Shown here piece after piece: positions 37,201 through 49,200 of a stretch of DNA of 64,000 nt; within the stretch, counting starts at the first letter, position 1, and the number at the start of each line of letters is the position of its first letter. The translations under genes and the position numbers were made by a program. Source of the stretch: Edaphochlamys debaryana (Eukaryota; Chlorophyta; Chlorophyceae; Chlamydomonadales). The notes beneath the pieces are model-generated. The model did not search any database, was not told where the DNA came from, and worked only from the letters and a program-made list of their open reading frames with translations. Location of the stretch: the NCBI GenBank assembly GCA_016858145.1, contig JAEHOE010000042.1:62001-126000 (forward strand), written 5' to 3'.

Positions 37201-40200
37201 GGAGGGGGAGGCCCGCCACGGGCTCCGGGGGCCGGGGGCTTGGACACGCCAGGCGGCGGGAGGGGAGGCCCGCCACGGGCTCCGGGGCCGGGGCGTGGAC
37301 ACGCCAGGCGCGGAGGGGAGGCCCCGCCACGGGGCTCCGGGGCCGGGGGCGTGGACACGCCAGGCGGCGGAGGGGGAGGCCCTGCCACGGGCTTCCGGGG
37401 CCCGGGGGCGTGGACACGCCAGGGGCGGCGGAGGGGGAGGCCCTGCCACGGGCTCCGGGGCCCGGGGGCGTGGACACGCCAGGGCGGGCGGAGGGGGAGG
37501 CCCTGCCACGGGCTCCGGGGCCGGGGGCGTGGACACGCCAGGCGGCGGAGGGGAGGCCCGCCACGGGCTCCGGGGCCGGGGGCGTGGACACGCCAGGCGG
37601 GGCGGGAGGGGGAGGCCCCGCCACGGGCTCCGGGGCCGGGGGCGTGGACACGCCAGGCGGCGGAGGGGGAGGCCCCGCCACGGGCTCCGGGGCCGGGGCG
37701 TGGACACGCCAGGCGGCGGAGGGGGAGGCCCCGCCACGGGCTCCGGGGCCGGGGGCGTGGACACGCCAGGCGGCGGAGGGGGAGGCCCCGCCACGGGCTC
37801 CGGGGCCGGGGGCGTGGACACGCCAGGCGGCGGAGGGGGAGGCCCCGCCACGGGCTCCGGGGCCGGGGGCGTGGACACGCCAGGCGGCGGAGGGGGAGGC
37901 CCCGCCACGGGCTCCGGGCCGGGGGCGTGGACACGCCAGGCGGCGGAGGGGGAGGCCCCCCACGGGCTCCGGGGCCGGGGGCGTGGACACGCCAGGCGGC
38001 GGAGGGGGAGGCCCGCCAACGGGCTCCGGGGGCCGGGGGCGTGGACACGCCAGGCGGGGCGGGAGGGGGAGGCCCCGCCACGGGCTCCGGGGCCGGGGGC
38101 GTGGACACGCCAGGCGGCGGGAGGGGGAGGCCCCGCCACGGGCTCCGGGGCCGGGGGCGTGGACACGCCAGGCGGCGGAGGGGGAGGCCCCGCCACGTGC
38201 TCCGGGGCCGGGGGCGTGGACACGCCAGGCGGCGGAGGGGGAGGGCCCCGCCACGGGCTCCGGGGCCGGGGGCGTGGACACGCCAGGCGGCGGAGGGGGA
38301 GGCCCCGCCACGGGCTCCGGGGCCGGGGGCGTGGACACGCCAGGCGGCGGAGGGGGAGGCCCCGCCACGGGCTCCGGGGCCGGGGGCGTGGACACGCCAG
38401 GCGGCGGAGGGGGAGGCCCCGCCACGGGCTCCGGGGCCGGGGCGTGGACACGCCAGGCGGCGGAGGGGGAGGCCCCGCCACGGGCTCCGGGGCCGGGGGC
38501 GTGGACACGCCAGGCGGCGGAGGGGGAGGCCCCGCCACGGGCTCCGGGGCCGGAGGCGTGGACACGCCAGGCGGCGGAGGGGGAGGCCCCGCCACGGGCT
38601 CCGGGGCCGGGGGCGTGGACACGCCAGGCGGCGGAGGGGGAGGGCCCCGCCACGGGCTCCGGGGCCGGGGCGTGGACACGCAGGCGGCGGAGGGGGAGGC
38701 CCTGCCACGGGCTCCGGGGCCGGGGCGTGGACACGCCAGGCGGCGGAGGGGGAGGCCCCTGCCACGGGCTCCGGGGCCGGGGGCGTGGACACGCCAGGCG
38801 GCGGAGGGGGAGGCCCGCCACGGGCCCGGGGCCGGGGGCGTGGACACGCCAGGCGGCGGAGGGGAGGCCCCTCCACGGGCTCCGGGGCCGGGGGCGTGGA
38901 CACGCCAGGCGGCGGAGGGGGAGGCCCCGCCACGGGCTCCGGGGGCCGGGGCGTGGACACGCCAGGCGGCGGAGGGGGGAGGCCCCGCCACGGGCTCCGG
39001 GGCCGGGGCGTGGACACGCCAGCGCGGAGGGGGAGGCCCCGCCACGGGCTCCGGGGCCGGGGGCGGGGACACGCCAGGCGGCGGAGGGGGAGGGCCCCGC
39101 CACGGGCTCCGGGGCCGGGGGCGTGGACACGCCAGGCGGCGGGGGAGGGGGAGGCCCGCCACGGGCTCCGGGGGCCGGGGGCGTGGACACGCCATGCGGC
39201 GGAGGGGGGAGGCCCCCGCCACGGGCTCCGGGGCCGGGGGCGTGGACACGCCAGGCGGCGGAGGGGGAGGCCCCGCCACGGGCTCAGGGGCCGGGGGCGT
39301 GGACACGCCAGGCGGCGGAGGGGGACCGGCCCCGCACTGGGGGCGTGACACGCCAGGCGGCGGAGGGGAGGCCCCGCCACGGGCTCCGGGGCCGGGGGCG
39401 TGGAACACGCCAGGCGGCGGAGGGGGAGGCCCCGCCACGGGCTCCGGGGCCGGGGGCGTGGACACGCCAGGCGGCGGAGGGGGAGGCCCTGCCACGGGCT
39501 CCGGGGCCGGGGGCGTGGACACGCCAGGCGGGAGGAGGGGGAGGCCCCGCCACGGGCTCCGGGGCCGGGGGCGTGGACCACGCCCGGCGGCGGAGGGGGA
39601 GGCTCCCCGCCCACGGGCTCCGGGGCCGGGGGCGTGGAACGCCAGGCGGCGGAGGGGGAGGCCCCGCCACGGCTCCGGGGCCGGGGCCGTGGACACGCCA
39701 GGCGGCGGGAGGGGGAGGCCCCGCCACGGGGCTCCGGGGCCGGGGGCGTGGACACGCCAGGCGGCGGAGGGGGAGGCCCCGCCACGGGCTCCGGGGCCGG
39801 GGGCGTGGACACGCCAGGCGGCGGAGGGGGAGGCCCCGCCACGGGCTCCGGGGCCGGGGGCGTGGACACGCCAGGCGGCGGAGGGGGAGGCCCCGCCACG
39901 GGCCTCCGGGGCGGGGGCGTGGACACGCCAGGCGGCGGAGGGGGAGGCCCTGCCACGGGCTCCGGGGCCGGGGGCGTGGACACGCCAGGCGGCGGAGGGG
40001 GAGGCCCCGCCACGGGCTCCGGGGCCGGGGGCGTGGACACGCCAGGCGGCGGAGGGGGAGGCCCCGCCACGGGCTCCGGGGCCGGGGGCGTGGACACGCC
40101 AGGCGGCGGAGGGGGAGGCCCCCCCACGGGCTCCGGGGCCGGGGGCGTGGACACGCCAGGCGGCGGAGGGGGCGAGGCGGTCCCAGGTGCAGGCGGGGGC

Positions 40201-43200
40201 GAGGGAGCAGCCGCGGGGGCTTGCCCTGGCGGGGAGGCGGCTCCAGGCACTTGCGGGGGCGAAGGAGCACCGGCGGGGACTTGCACTGGCGGGGAGGCGG
40301 CCTCTGGTGCAGGCGGTTGCGCTACTGATGGAGGTGTCGCAGAGGGGACCTCCGCCGGGGAAGGAGGGATCGCCGGGGGCTGTGGGCTTGGAGGAGGAGC
40401 CCTTGCCTGGACAGGTGAAGGCGGCGTTGCCGTGGGCTTAGGGCTAGAAGGAGGAGCGGTGGCCTGGACAGGAGACGAAGGTGCAGGCGTGGGCTCAGTT
40501 CTGGGACGAGGAGGAGGGGTGGCCTGGACAGGGGACAGAGGGGTCCCCGTGAGCTCAGGGCTGGGCGGTGGAGTGGCTTGCACTGGCACAGGCGGAATCG
40601 CCGTGGGTTCGGGGCTGGGCGGTGGAGTGGCTTGCTCAGGTGTAGGAGGGCCTGCCGAGGTCTCAGGGCTGGGAGGTGGAGGAAGCGACTGGGATGCGGG
40701 AGGAAAGCCTGCCAGTGGGGAAGGTGATGGCGTGTTGGGTGAGGGAGGCGGCCTGTTCTGCACCGGCGATGATGGTTGAGGAGGGGAGCTGTTGGAAGGT
40801 AGCGGAGGCACTGGGTGAGGTGAAGGCGGCGGCCGCTTCGGCGGAGGCGAAGTAGGAGGATTGGTTGAAGGGGGCGCTGGAGGCGGAGTGCCTGGTGGCG
40901 GCGACGGGATAGGGCCGGCAGGTGTGAAGGGCAGGGTGCCGGAAGGCGAAGAAGGGCTGGGAGGGGGAGGCGGCGACGGACTGGGAGGGGGAGGAGGCGG
41001 CGGTGCCTGGAGGGGGCGGCGGGGACGTATTGGGAAAGGGAGGAGGCGAAGGGCGGGGAGGAGGAGGAGGAGGAGGCGTGCCTGGCGGGGGCGGCGGGGA
41101 TGGGGTGGGAGGAGGCGGTGGGGGAAGGGCTGGGAGGGGGAGGAGGCGGGACGCCGGGAGGGGGCGGCGGAGATGGGCTGGGAGGAGGCGGTGGGGGACG
41201 GGCTGGGAGGGGGAGGAGGCGGGACGCCGGGAGGGGGCGGCGGGGATGGGCTGGGAGGAGGAGGCGGGGACGGGCTGGGAGGAGACGAAGGCGACAGGAG
41301 AGGAGGAAGAGGAGGCGGCGTGCCTGGAGGCGATGGCGGGGACGGGCTGGGAGGGGGTGGAGGCGAGGGGCTGGGAGGCGGAGGAGTCGGTGTGCCTGGA
41401 GGGGGCGGTGGGGACGGGCTGGGAGGGGAAGGGGGGCAACGGGCTGGGAGGGGACGGAGGCGAAGGGCGGGGAGGGGGAGGAGGCGGGACACGGGGAGGA
41501 GGCAGCGGGGAAGGGCTGGGAGGAGGAGGCGGCGAGGGCCGAGGAGGAGGAGGAGGCGTGCCTGGAGGGGGCGGGGGGGGGACGGGCTGGGAGGGGGAGG
41601 AGGCGGGACGCCGGGAGGGGGCGGCGAAGAAGGGCTAGGTGTAGGAGGAGGCGAGGGGCGGGGAGGAGGAGGAGGCGGTGTGCCTGGAGGGGGCGGCGGA
41701 GAAGGACTAGGAGGGGGAGGAGGCGAGGGCCGAGGAGGAGGAGGAGGAGGAGGCGTGCCTGGCGGGGGCGGAGGGGACGGGCTGGGAGGGGGCGGTGGGG
41801 ATGGGCTGGGAGGGGGAGGAGGCGGGACGCCGGGAGGGGCTGCGGGGACGGGCTCGGAGGAGGAAGAGGCGAAGGGCGGGGAGGCGGAGGAGGCGGGACG
41901 CTGGGAGGGGGCGGCGGAGAAGGGCTAGGTGGGGGAGAAGGCGAGGGCCGAGGAGGAGGAGGAGGAGGAGGCGTGCCTGGAGGGGGCGGTGGGGACGGGC
42001 TGGGAGGGGGAGGAGGCGGGACGCCGGGGAGGGGGCTGCGGGGACGGGCTCGGAGGAGGAAGAGGCGAAGGGCGGGGGAGGCGGAGGAGGCGGGACGCCG
42101 GGAGGGGGCGGCGGAGAAGGGCTAGGTGGGGGAGGAGGCGAGGGCCGAGGAGGAGGACGAGGAGGCGTGCCTGGATGGGGCGGAGGGGACGGGCTGGGAG
42201 GGGGGAGGAGGCGGGACGCCGGGAGGGGGCTGCGGGGACGGGCTCGGAGGAGGAAGAGGCGAAGGGCGGGGAGGCGGAGGAGGCGGGACGCCGGGAGGGG
42301 GCGGCGGAGAAGGGCTAGGTGGGGGAGGAGGCGAGGGCCGAGGAGGAGGACGAGGAGGCGTGCCTGGATGGGGCGGAGGGGACGGGCTGGGAGGGGGGAG
42401 GAGGCGGGACGCCGGGAGGGGGCTGCGGGGACGGGCTCGGAGGAGGAAGAGGCGAAGGGCGGGGAGGCGGAGGAGGCGGGACGCCGGGAGGGGGCGGCGG
42501 AGAAGGGCTAGGTGGGGGAGGAGGCGAGGGCCGAGGAGGAAGAGGAGGCGGTGTGCCTGGAGGGGGCGGTGGAGACGTACTGGGAAAGGGAGGAGGCGAC
42601 GGGCTGGGAGGGGGAGGAGGCGGGAGACCGGGAGGGGGCCGCGGGGACGGGCTGGGAGGAGGTGGTGGAGAAGGGCGGGAAGGCGGAGGTGGTGGGTGTC
42701 CTGGAGGGGGCTGCGTGGAAGGGCCGGGAGGTGAAGGAGGCGACGGGTGAGGAGGAGGAGGGGGAGGAGGCGGGTGTCCTGGAGGGGGTGGTGGGGACGG
42801 ACTAGGTGGGGGAGGAGGCGAGGGGCTGGGAGGGGGCGGCGGGGACGGCGTGGGAGGAGGAGGAGGCGTGCCGGGAGGCGGAGGCGATGGCAAGCCAGGA
42901 GGAAAGTCAGGTGGTGGGGCTGGAGGAACGCCGGGAGGCGGAGGCGGGGGCGTGCTTGGTGGCGGAGGTGGGGGCACGACAGGAGGCGGTGGAGGTGGGT
43001 TGCTCGGGGGTGAGAGGGGCGGTGGAGGAGGTGGAGGCGGGGGCAAAGAGTTTGGAGGCGGAGGCGGCGGCAGGCCCGGCGGCTCAAGCGGGGGAGGTGG
43101 GGGTGTCATAGGAGGCGGGCGTAGGGGTTCAGGAGAAGGTGGCGACGGACCGGGCGGATTGGGCCTCGGCGGCCGTGGAGGCAACTGCGGGAGGAGGAAT

Positions 43201-46200
43201 CCTGACACCGCAAAAAGGATTGCCGGGCTGTCTGAGGAGCCCGGGGCGCTGTCCGCAAACAAGGCAGTCGTGGATGTGATGTCGTGCCACATCTCCTCGC
43301 TCATGACTGGTGGCATCGGATAGGATCCCTCGCTTGCTGCCGGCCCCTGAAAGAGATCGAGGACTGCGATGTAGCCCGGAATTGTGGCCGTGTTGTTCCG
43401 ATCCCGACCCCGGACGGGCGAGTAGAAGGTGGCTCGGTCGGGCGCAATCGCTACCCAGTACCGATAGCCGCCCTCGAGGACCACGGGTCTCTGTGGGGAA
43501 CAAGGCACGGAAGGCGTGGATCAATCCTGCCTCAAGGCACAGCGTCGTGCCCTCAATCAGGAAAGGCAAGGTCAGATAGGTCGAAAAATACAAGAAGGAA
43601 AAGCCCTTGGCCCCAGTGCTTCCGCGCCCATCACCAGGCCGTCGTAACCCCAGCTGTAGTCAGCAGCCGGGCTGCAGTTATAGAAAGCTGAAGCCACATT
43701 GCCATTGCTAGGCCCAGTGCCCAAACCCACCTCGGGGGCGAGCTGTACATCGTGCCACAGCGCGTCTTGCTGTACGACAACACGAAAGTCCGTGGATCCA
43801 GATCCGAGGCGGCTCATGAAGGATACGTTCGCCGCTGTACTGGCCGCAGCCGGGTCGGGCAACGGGGAGCGGTACAGGGCCGCTGAGTATGAGCTCCCCG
43901 CCGCCTTATCCTTGGTGGGCAAAACAACTTGAGACAAATGGCACCTAGGTGCATCGGGAGCAACGTCGAAGGCCGCAGCAATCAAGTTGCTGTATGTCTC
44001 CGCTCGAGGGTTTTGCTCGCCCCAGAGTTTGGTGTCAAAGACTGTGACGGCAACGATTGGGCTAGGCGGACCTACGTGCGGGGGGAAAAGAGATACAGAT
44101 TATAATTGTTGCATGGCGCAGATCCGACCCAAACGAGCCTTAGGAGCCGCTAGGGTCTAAACTTAGATCCCGCGTATGCAGTGTGTCAGCTAAGCCTCTG
44201 CAAAGGGCGAGATTTTGCAATGGGGCGCGCTTCTAAGCAGCCGTGTCTCATCAGAACACCTGACACATAGAAAAAGCTGAGCGGGGGCATGAGCCTACTC
44301 ACGAGGGGGGGACGGCTCTCCAGGCGGCAGGTTTGGCGGGCCGGGAGGAGAGGGCGGGGGGGACACCAGGCGGCGGCCCCCGTGGCGGCCGCGGCGACGG
44401 CGGCGGCGGCACGTCAAGCGGCGATGGTGGGGGAACTCGGGGTGGCGGGGGCGGCGGGGCGCCCGGAAGTGGGGGGCGGTAAGATGTGCGGCGGAGGCGG
44501 AGGTGGAGCATCCGGCGGCGGGGGCGGGGGCACATGGGGTGGCGGGGGCGGTGGGGCGTGCGGCGGCGGCGGTGGTGGGGTGAGCGGCGGGGGTGGTGGT
44601 GGGGTGAGTGGTGGCGGCGGCGGCGGGCCATCTGGCGGCGGCGGTGGGGGGGTGAGCGGCGGCGGGGGCGGCGGAGCGAGAGGTGGGGGAGGCGGTGGGG
44701 GTGTCCGGTGGCGGAGGCGGTGGGGTGAGCGGTGGCGGAGGCGGCGGGGCTTGCGGCGGCGGAGGCGGTGGGGTGAGCGGTGGCGGAGGCGGTGGGGTGA
44801 GCGGTGGCGGAGGCGGTGGTTTGTCTGGTGGCGGAGGCGGTGGGGTGAGCGGTGGCGGAGGCGGTGGGGTGAGCGGTGGCGGAGGCGGTGGGGTGAGCGG
44901 TGGCGGAGGCGGTGGGGTGAGCGGTGGCGGAGGCGGTGGGGTGAGCGGTGGCGGAGGCGGTGGGGTGAGCGGTGGCGGCGGCGGTGGGGTGAGCGGTGGC
45001 GGAGGCGGTGGGGTGAGCGGTGGCGGAGGCGGCGGGGTGAGCGGTGGTGGGGGCGGCGGGGTGTCCGGTGGCGGGGCCGGCGGGGCGTGCGGTGGCGGCG
45101 GCGGTGGGGCATCCGGCGGTGGAGGCGGCGGGGCTAGCGGTGGCGGCGGCGGTGGGGCAAGTGGAGGAGGGGGCGGCGGCGCGTCCGGCGGCGGAGGCGG
45201 TGGTTTGTCTGGTGGCGGAGGCGGCGGGGCGGTGGGTGGTGGCGGCGGCGGGGCGCCCGGAGGCGGTGGCGGCGGCACGTGCGGTGGCGGCGGTGGTGGG
45301 GTGAGCGGCGGCGGAGGCTGTGGGATGAGCGGTGGCGGAGGCGGTGGGGTGAGCGGTGGCGGAGGCGGTGGGGTGAGCGGTGGCGGCGGCGGTGGGGTGA
45401 GCGGTGGCGGAGGCGGTGGGGTGAGCGGTGGCGGAGGCGGTGGGGTGAGCGGTGGCGGCGGCGGTGGGGTGAGCGGTGGTGGGGGGCGGCGGGGTGTCCG
45501 GTGGCGGGGCCGGCGGGGCGTGCGGTGGCGGCGGCGGTGGGGCATCCGGCGGTGGAGGCGGCGGGGCTAGCGGTGGCGGCGGCGGTGGGGCAAGTGGAGG
45601 AGGGGGCGGCGGCGCGTCCGGCGGCGGAGGCGGTGGTTTGTCTGGTGGCGGAGGCGGCGGGGGCGGTGGGTGGTGGCAGCGGCGGGGCACCCGGCGGCGG
45701 TGGCGGCGGCACGTGCGGTGGCGGCGGCACGTGCGGTGGCGGCGGTGGTGGGGTGAGCGGCGGCGGAGGCGGCGGGGTAAGCGGTGGTGGGGGCGGCGGG
45801 GTGAGCGGTGGCGGAGGCGGTGGGGTGAGCGGTGGCGGAGGCGGTGGGGTGAGCGGTGGCGGAGGCGGTGGGGTGAGCGGTGGCGGAGGCGGTGGGGTGA
45901 GCGGTGGCGGAGGCGGTGGGGTGAGCGGTGGCGGAGGCGGTGGGGTGAGCGGTGGCGGAGGCGGTGGGGTGAGCGGTGGTGGGGGCGGCGGGGTGTCCGG
46001 TGGCGGGGCCGGCGGGGCGTGCGGTGGCGGCGGCGGTGGGGTGAGCGGTGGCGGAGGTGGCGGGGTGAGCGGTGGTGGGGGCGGCGGGGTGTCCGGTGGC
46101 GGGGCCGGCGGGGCGTGCGGTGGCGGCGGCGGTGGGGCATCCGGCGGTGGAGGCGGCGGGGCTAGCGGTGGCGGCGGCGGTGGGGCAAGTGGAGGAGGGG

Positions 46201-49200
46201 GCGGCGGCGCGTCCGGCGGCGGAGGCGGTGGTTTGTCTGGTGGCGGAGGCGGCGGGGCGGTGGGTGGTGGCGGCGGCGGGGCACCCGGAGGCGGTGGCGG
46301 CGGCACGTGCGGTGGCGGCGGTGGTGGGGTGAGCGGCGGCGGAGGCTGTGGGATGAGCGGTGGCGGAGGCGGTGGGGTGAGCGGTGGCGGAGGCGGTGGG
46401 GTGAGCGGTGGCGGCGGCGGTGGGGTGAGCGGTGGCGGAGGCGGTGGGGTGAGCGGTGGCGGAGGCGGTGGGGTGAGCGGTGGCGGCGGCGGTGGGGTGA
46501 GCGGTGGTGGGGGCGGCGGGGTGTCCGGTGGCGGGGCCGGCGGGGCGTGCGGTGGCGGCGGCGGTGGGGCATCCGGCGGTGGCGGCGGCGGGGCTAGCGG
46601 TGGCGGCGGCGGTGGGGCAAGTGGAGGAGGGGGCGGCGGCGCGTCCGGCGGCGGAGGCGGTGGTTTGTCTGGTGGCGGAGGCGGCGGGGCGGTGGGTGGT
46701 GGCAGCGGCGGGGCACCCGGCGGCGGTGGCGGCGGCACGTGCGGTGGCGGCGGCACGTGCGGTGGCGGCGGTGGTGGGGTGAGCGGCGGCGGAGGCGGCG
46801 GGGTAAGCGGTGGTGGGGGCGGCGGGGTGAGCGGTGGCGGAGGCGGTGGGGTGAGCGGTGGCGGAGGCGGTGGGGTGAGCGGTGGCGGAGGCGGTGGGGT
46901 GAGCGGTGGCGGAGGCGGTGGGGTGAGCGGTGGCGGAGGCGGTGGGGTGAGCGGTGGCGGAGGCGGTGGGGGTGAGCGGTGGCGGAGGCGGTGGGGTGGC
47001 GGTGGTGGGGGCGGCGGGGGTGTCCGGTGGCGGGGCCGGCGGGGCGTGCGGTGGCGGCGGCGGTGGGGCATCCGGCGGTGGAGGCGGCGGGGCTAGCGGT
47101 GGCGGCGGCGGTGGGGCAAGTGGAGGAGGGGGCGGCGGCGCGTCCGGCGGCGGAGGCGGTGGTTTGTCTGGTGGCGGAGGCGGCGGGGCGGTGGGTGGTG
47201 GCGGCGGCGGGGCACCCGGAGGCGGTGGCGGCGGCACGTGCGGTGGCGGCGGTGGTGGGGTGAGCGGCGGCGGAGGCTGTGGGATGAGCGGTGGTGGCGG
47301 CGGCGGGGCATCCGGAGGCGGTGGCGGCGGCACGTGCGGTGGCGGCGGCGGTGGGGTGAGCGGCGGCGGAGGCGGTGGGGTGAGCGGTGGAGAAGGCGGT
47401 GGGGTGAGCGGTGGAGGAGGCGGTGGGGTGAGCGGTGGAGGAGGCGGTGGGGTGTGCGGTGGAGGAGGCGGTGGGGTGAGCGGTGGAGGAGGCGGTGGGG
47501 TGAGCGGTGGAGGAGGCGGTGGGGTGAGCGGTGGAGGAGGCGGTGGGGTGAGCGGTGGAGGAGGGGGTGGGGGTGAGCGGTGGAGAAGGCGGTGGGGTGA
47601 GCGGTGGAGGAGGCGGTGGGGTGAGCGGTGGAGGAGGCGGTGGGGTGAGCGGTGGAGGAGGCGGTGGGGTGTGCGGTGGAGGAGGCGGTGGGGTGAGCGG
47701 TGGAGGAGGCGGTGGGGTGTGCGGTGGAGGAGGCGGTACGGTGAGCGGTGGAGGAGGCGGTGGGGTGAGCGGTGGCGGAGGCGGTGGTGTGAGCGGTGGA
47801 GGAGGCGGTGGGGCAAGTGGAGGAGGGGGCGGCGGAGCGTCCGGCGGCGGAGGCGGCGGGGCGGTGGGTGGTGGCGGCGGCGGAACATCCGGCGGCGGCG
47901 GCGGCGGCACGTGCGGCGGCGGGGGCGGCGGGGCGTGAGGTGGCGGCGGCGGTGGGGCATCCGGCGGCGGTGGCGGCGGCATGTTTGGCGGTGGTGGCGG
48001 TGGGGTGAACGGTGGCGGTGGCGGCGGGGCGTGTGGGGGCGGGGATGGCGGGTTGTCCGGCGGCGGCGGCGGTGGCCTGTCTGGCGGCGGGGGAGGCGGG
48101 GCGTCCGGTGGCGGCGGGGGCAACCGCGGTGGTGGCGGCGGCGGGGCATGGGGCGGTGGAGGTGGGGGAGCGCTGGGCGGTGGAGGCGCTGGCAAGGGCG
48201 GGCTGGGCAAGGGCGGTCCAGGAAGAGAGCTGCCGTTTGTGCTCCCTGTGATGGTGGCCATGATCGAAGGGGATGCAGACGCAAAGGACCAAACAGGGAT
48301 GACGGAATCATACGCTGCAGGTGCGCAGAGGGACAGGTCTGGACAGAGTAAGAGCCACAGCATCCGCAACAGCACCGGCTCTTACCCGAAACCGTCGCGC
48401 GTAGGTAGATGCCCTCACCTGGGCAAGGGGGGCCACGATGTGGGTATGGTTTCGGGTTGCGTAATCACATCCTCAACAGTGCATGGCATTGTTGGTTCTG
48501 CCTGGCAGCCCTCCACAGTCATGGATCGAGGGCTACATCAGCAGCGTACACGTCTCACCAGCATTCGGGAACGTTCTTGGCACGTAAGACAGTGCAGTTG
48601 GCGAGCTGACCGTTGCAAGCTTCAGCCACCCAAGCGTGTTAAATGCAACACACCCGGGCGTGCTTTCACATGCCTGCGCGATCGCCTGCCGTCCGATCGA
48701 GCCGACTCTCTTTATGTCGCTGCCTATGATGTCGTACGACTGATAAAAGCAGTAGTTGTACAGTACATCTGAACCGACTGTGGGAGGTGGGGGGGCAGGG
48801 TGTGCAAGTGGGTCGGGGCCAGGGGGCAGGGTCTTGGTGAGGGGATGGCTCGGTGAGAGAGCTTCGCACTGCCATGAATCCCATCAGGGCCCACACCCCT
48901 CATTATGAACAGGAGCTGCCCCGGCTGCATGGTCGGTCCAGCAAAGCAGCCTTAGGACCTGTCGCCTCTGCCGGCCCCTCCTCACCTGGACGTCGTATGT
49001 ATATCCCCTGCAAGGCCAGTGCCAGCGGGCAGGACAGATGGATAAGCACGTCAGCGCATTCCCAAAGGCAGGGGTGCCCTACGGCTTGCGTGCGACGAGG
49101 TACGGTTCATGCTGCGCGTCATGACAGCAACGCAGCCATACCCACGCCCAACAAACTGCTCCTTCTGCCCTCTCAGTCCGAGCCAACCCTTTCCGCAAAC

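Noticed and set aside
25163..40172. CRISPR-like array
   Set aside because: Units are contiguous with no unique spacers, the DNA is eukaryotic, and the repeat is coding.
25158..40441. Plus-strand open frames of about 5,000 codons across the array
   Set aside because: They arise because the 57-bp unit has no stop in any frame. Splice phases and flanking unique Pro-rich coding sequence support only the minus-strand frame.
44303..48250. Gly-rich protein on the plus strand
   Set aside because: It is the antisense of the Pro-rich stalk. The minus strand has the signal peptide, splice sites and globular flanks.
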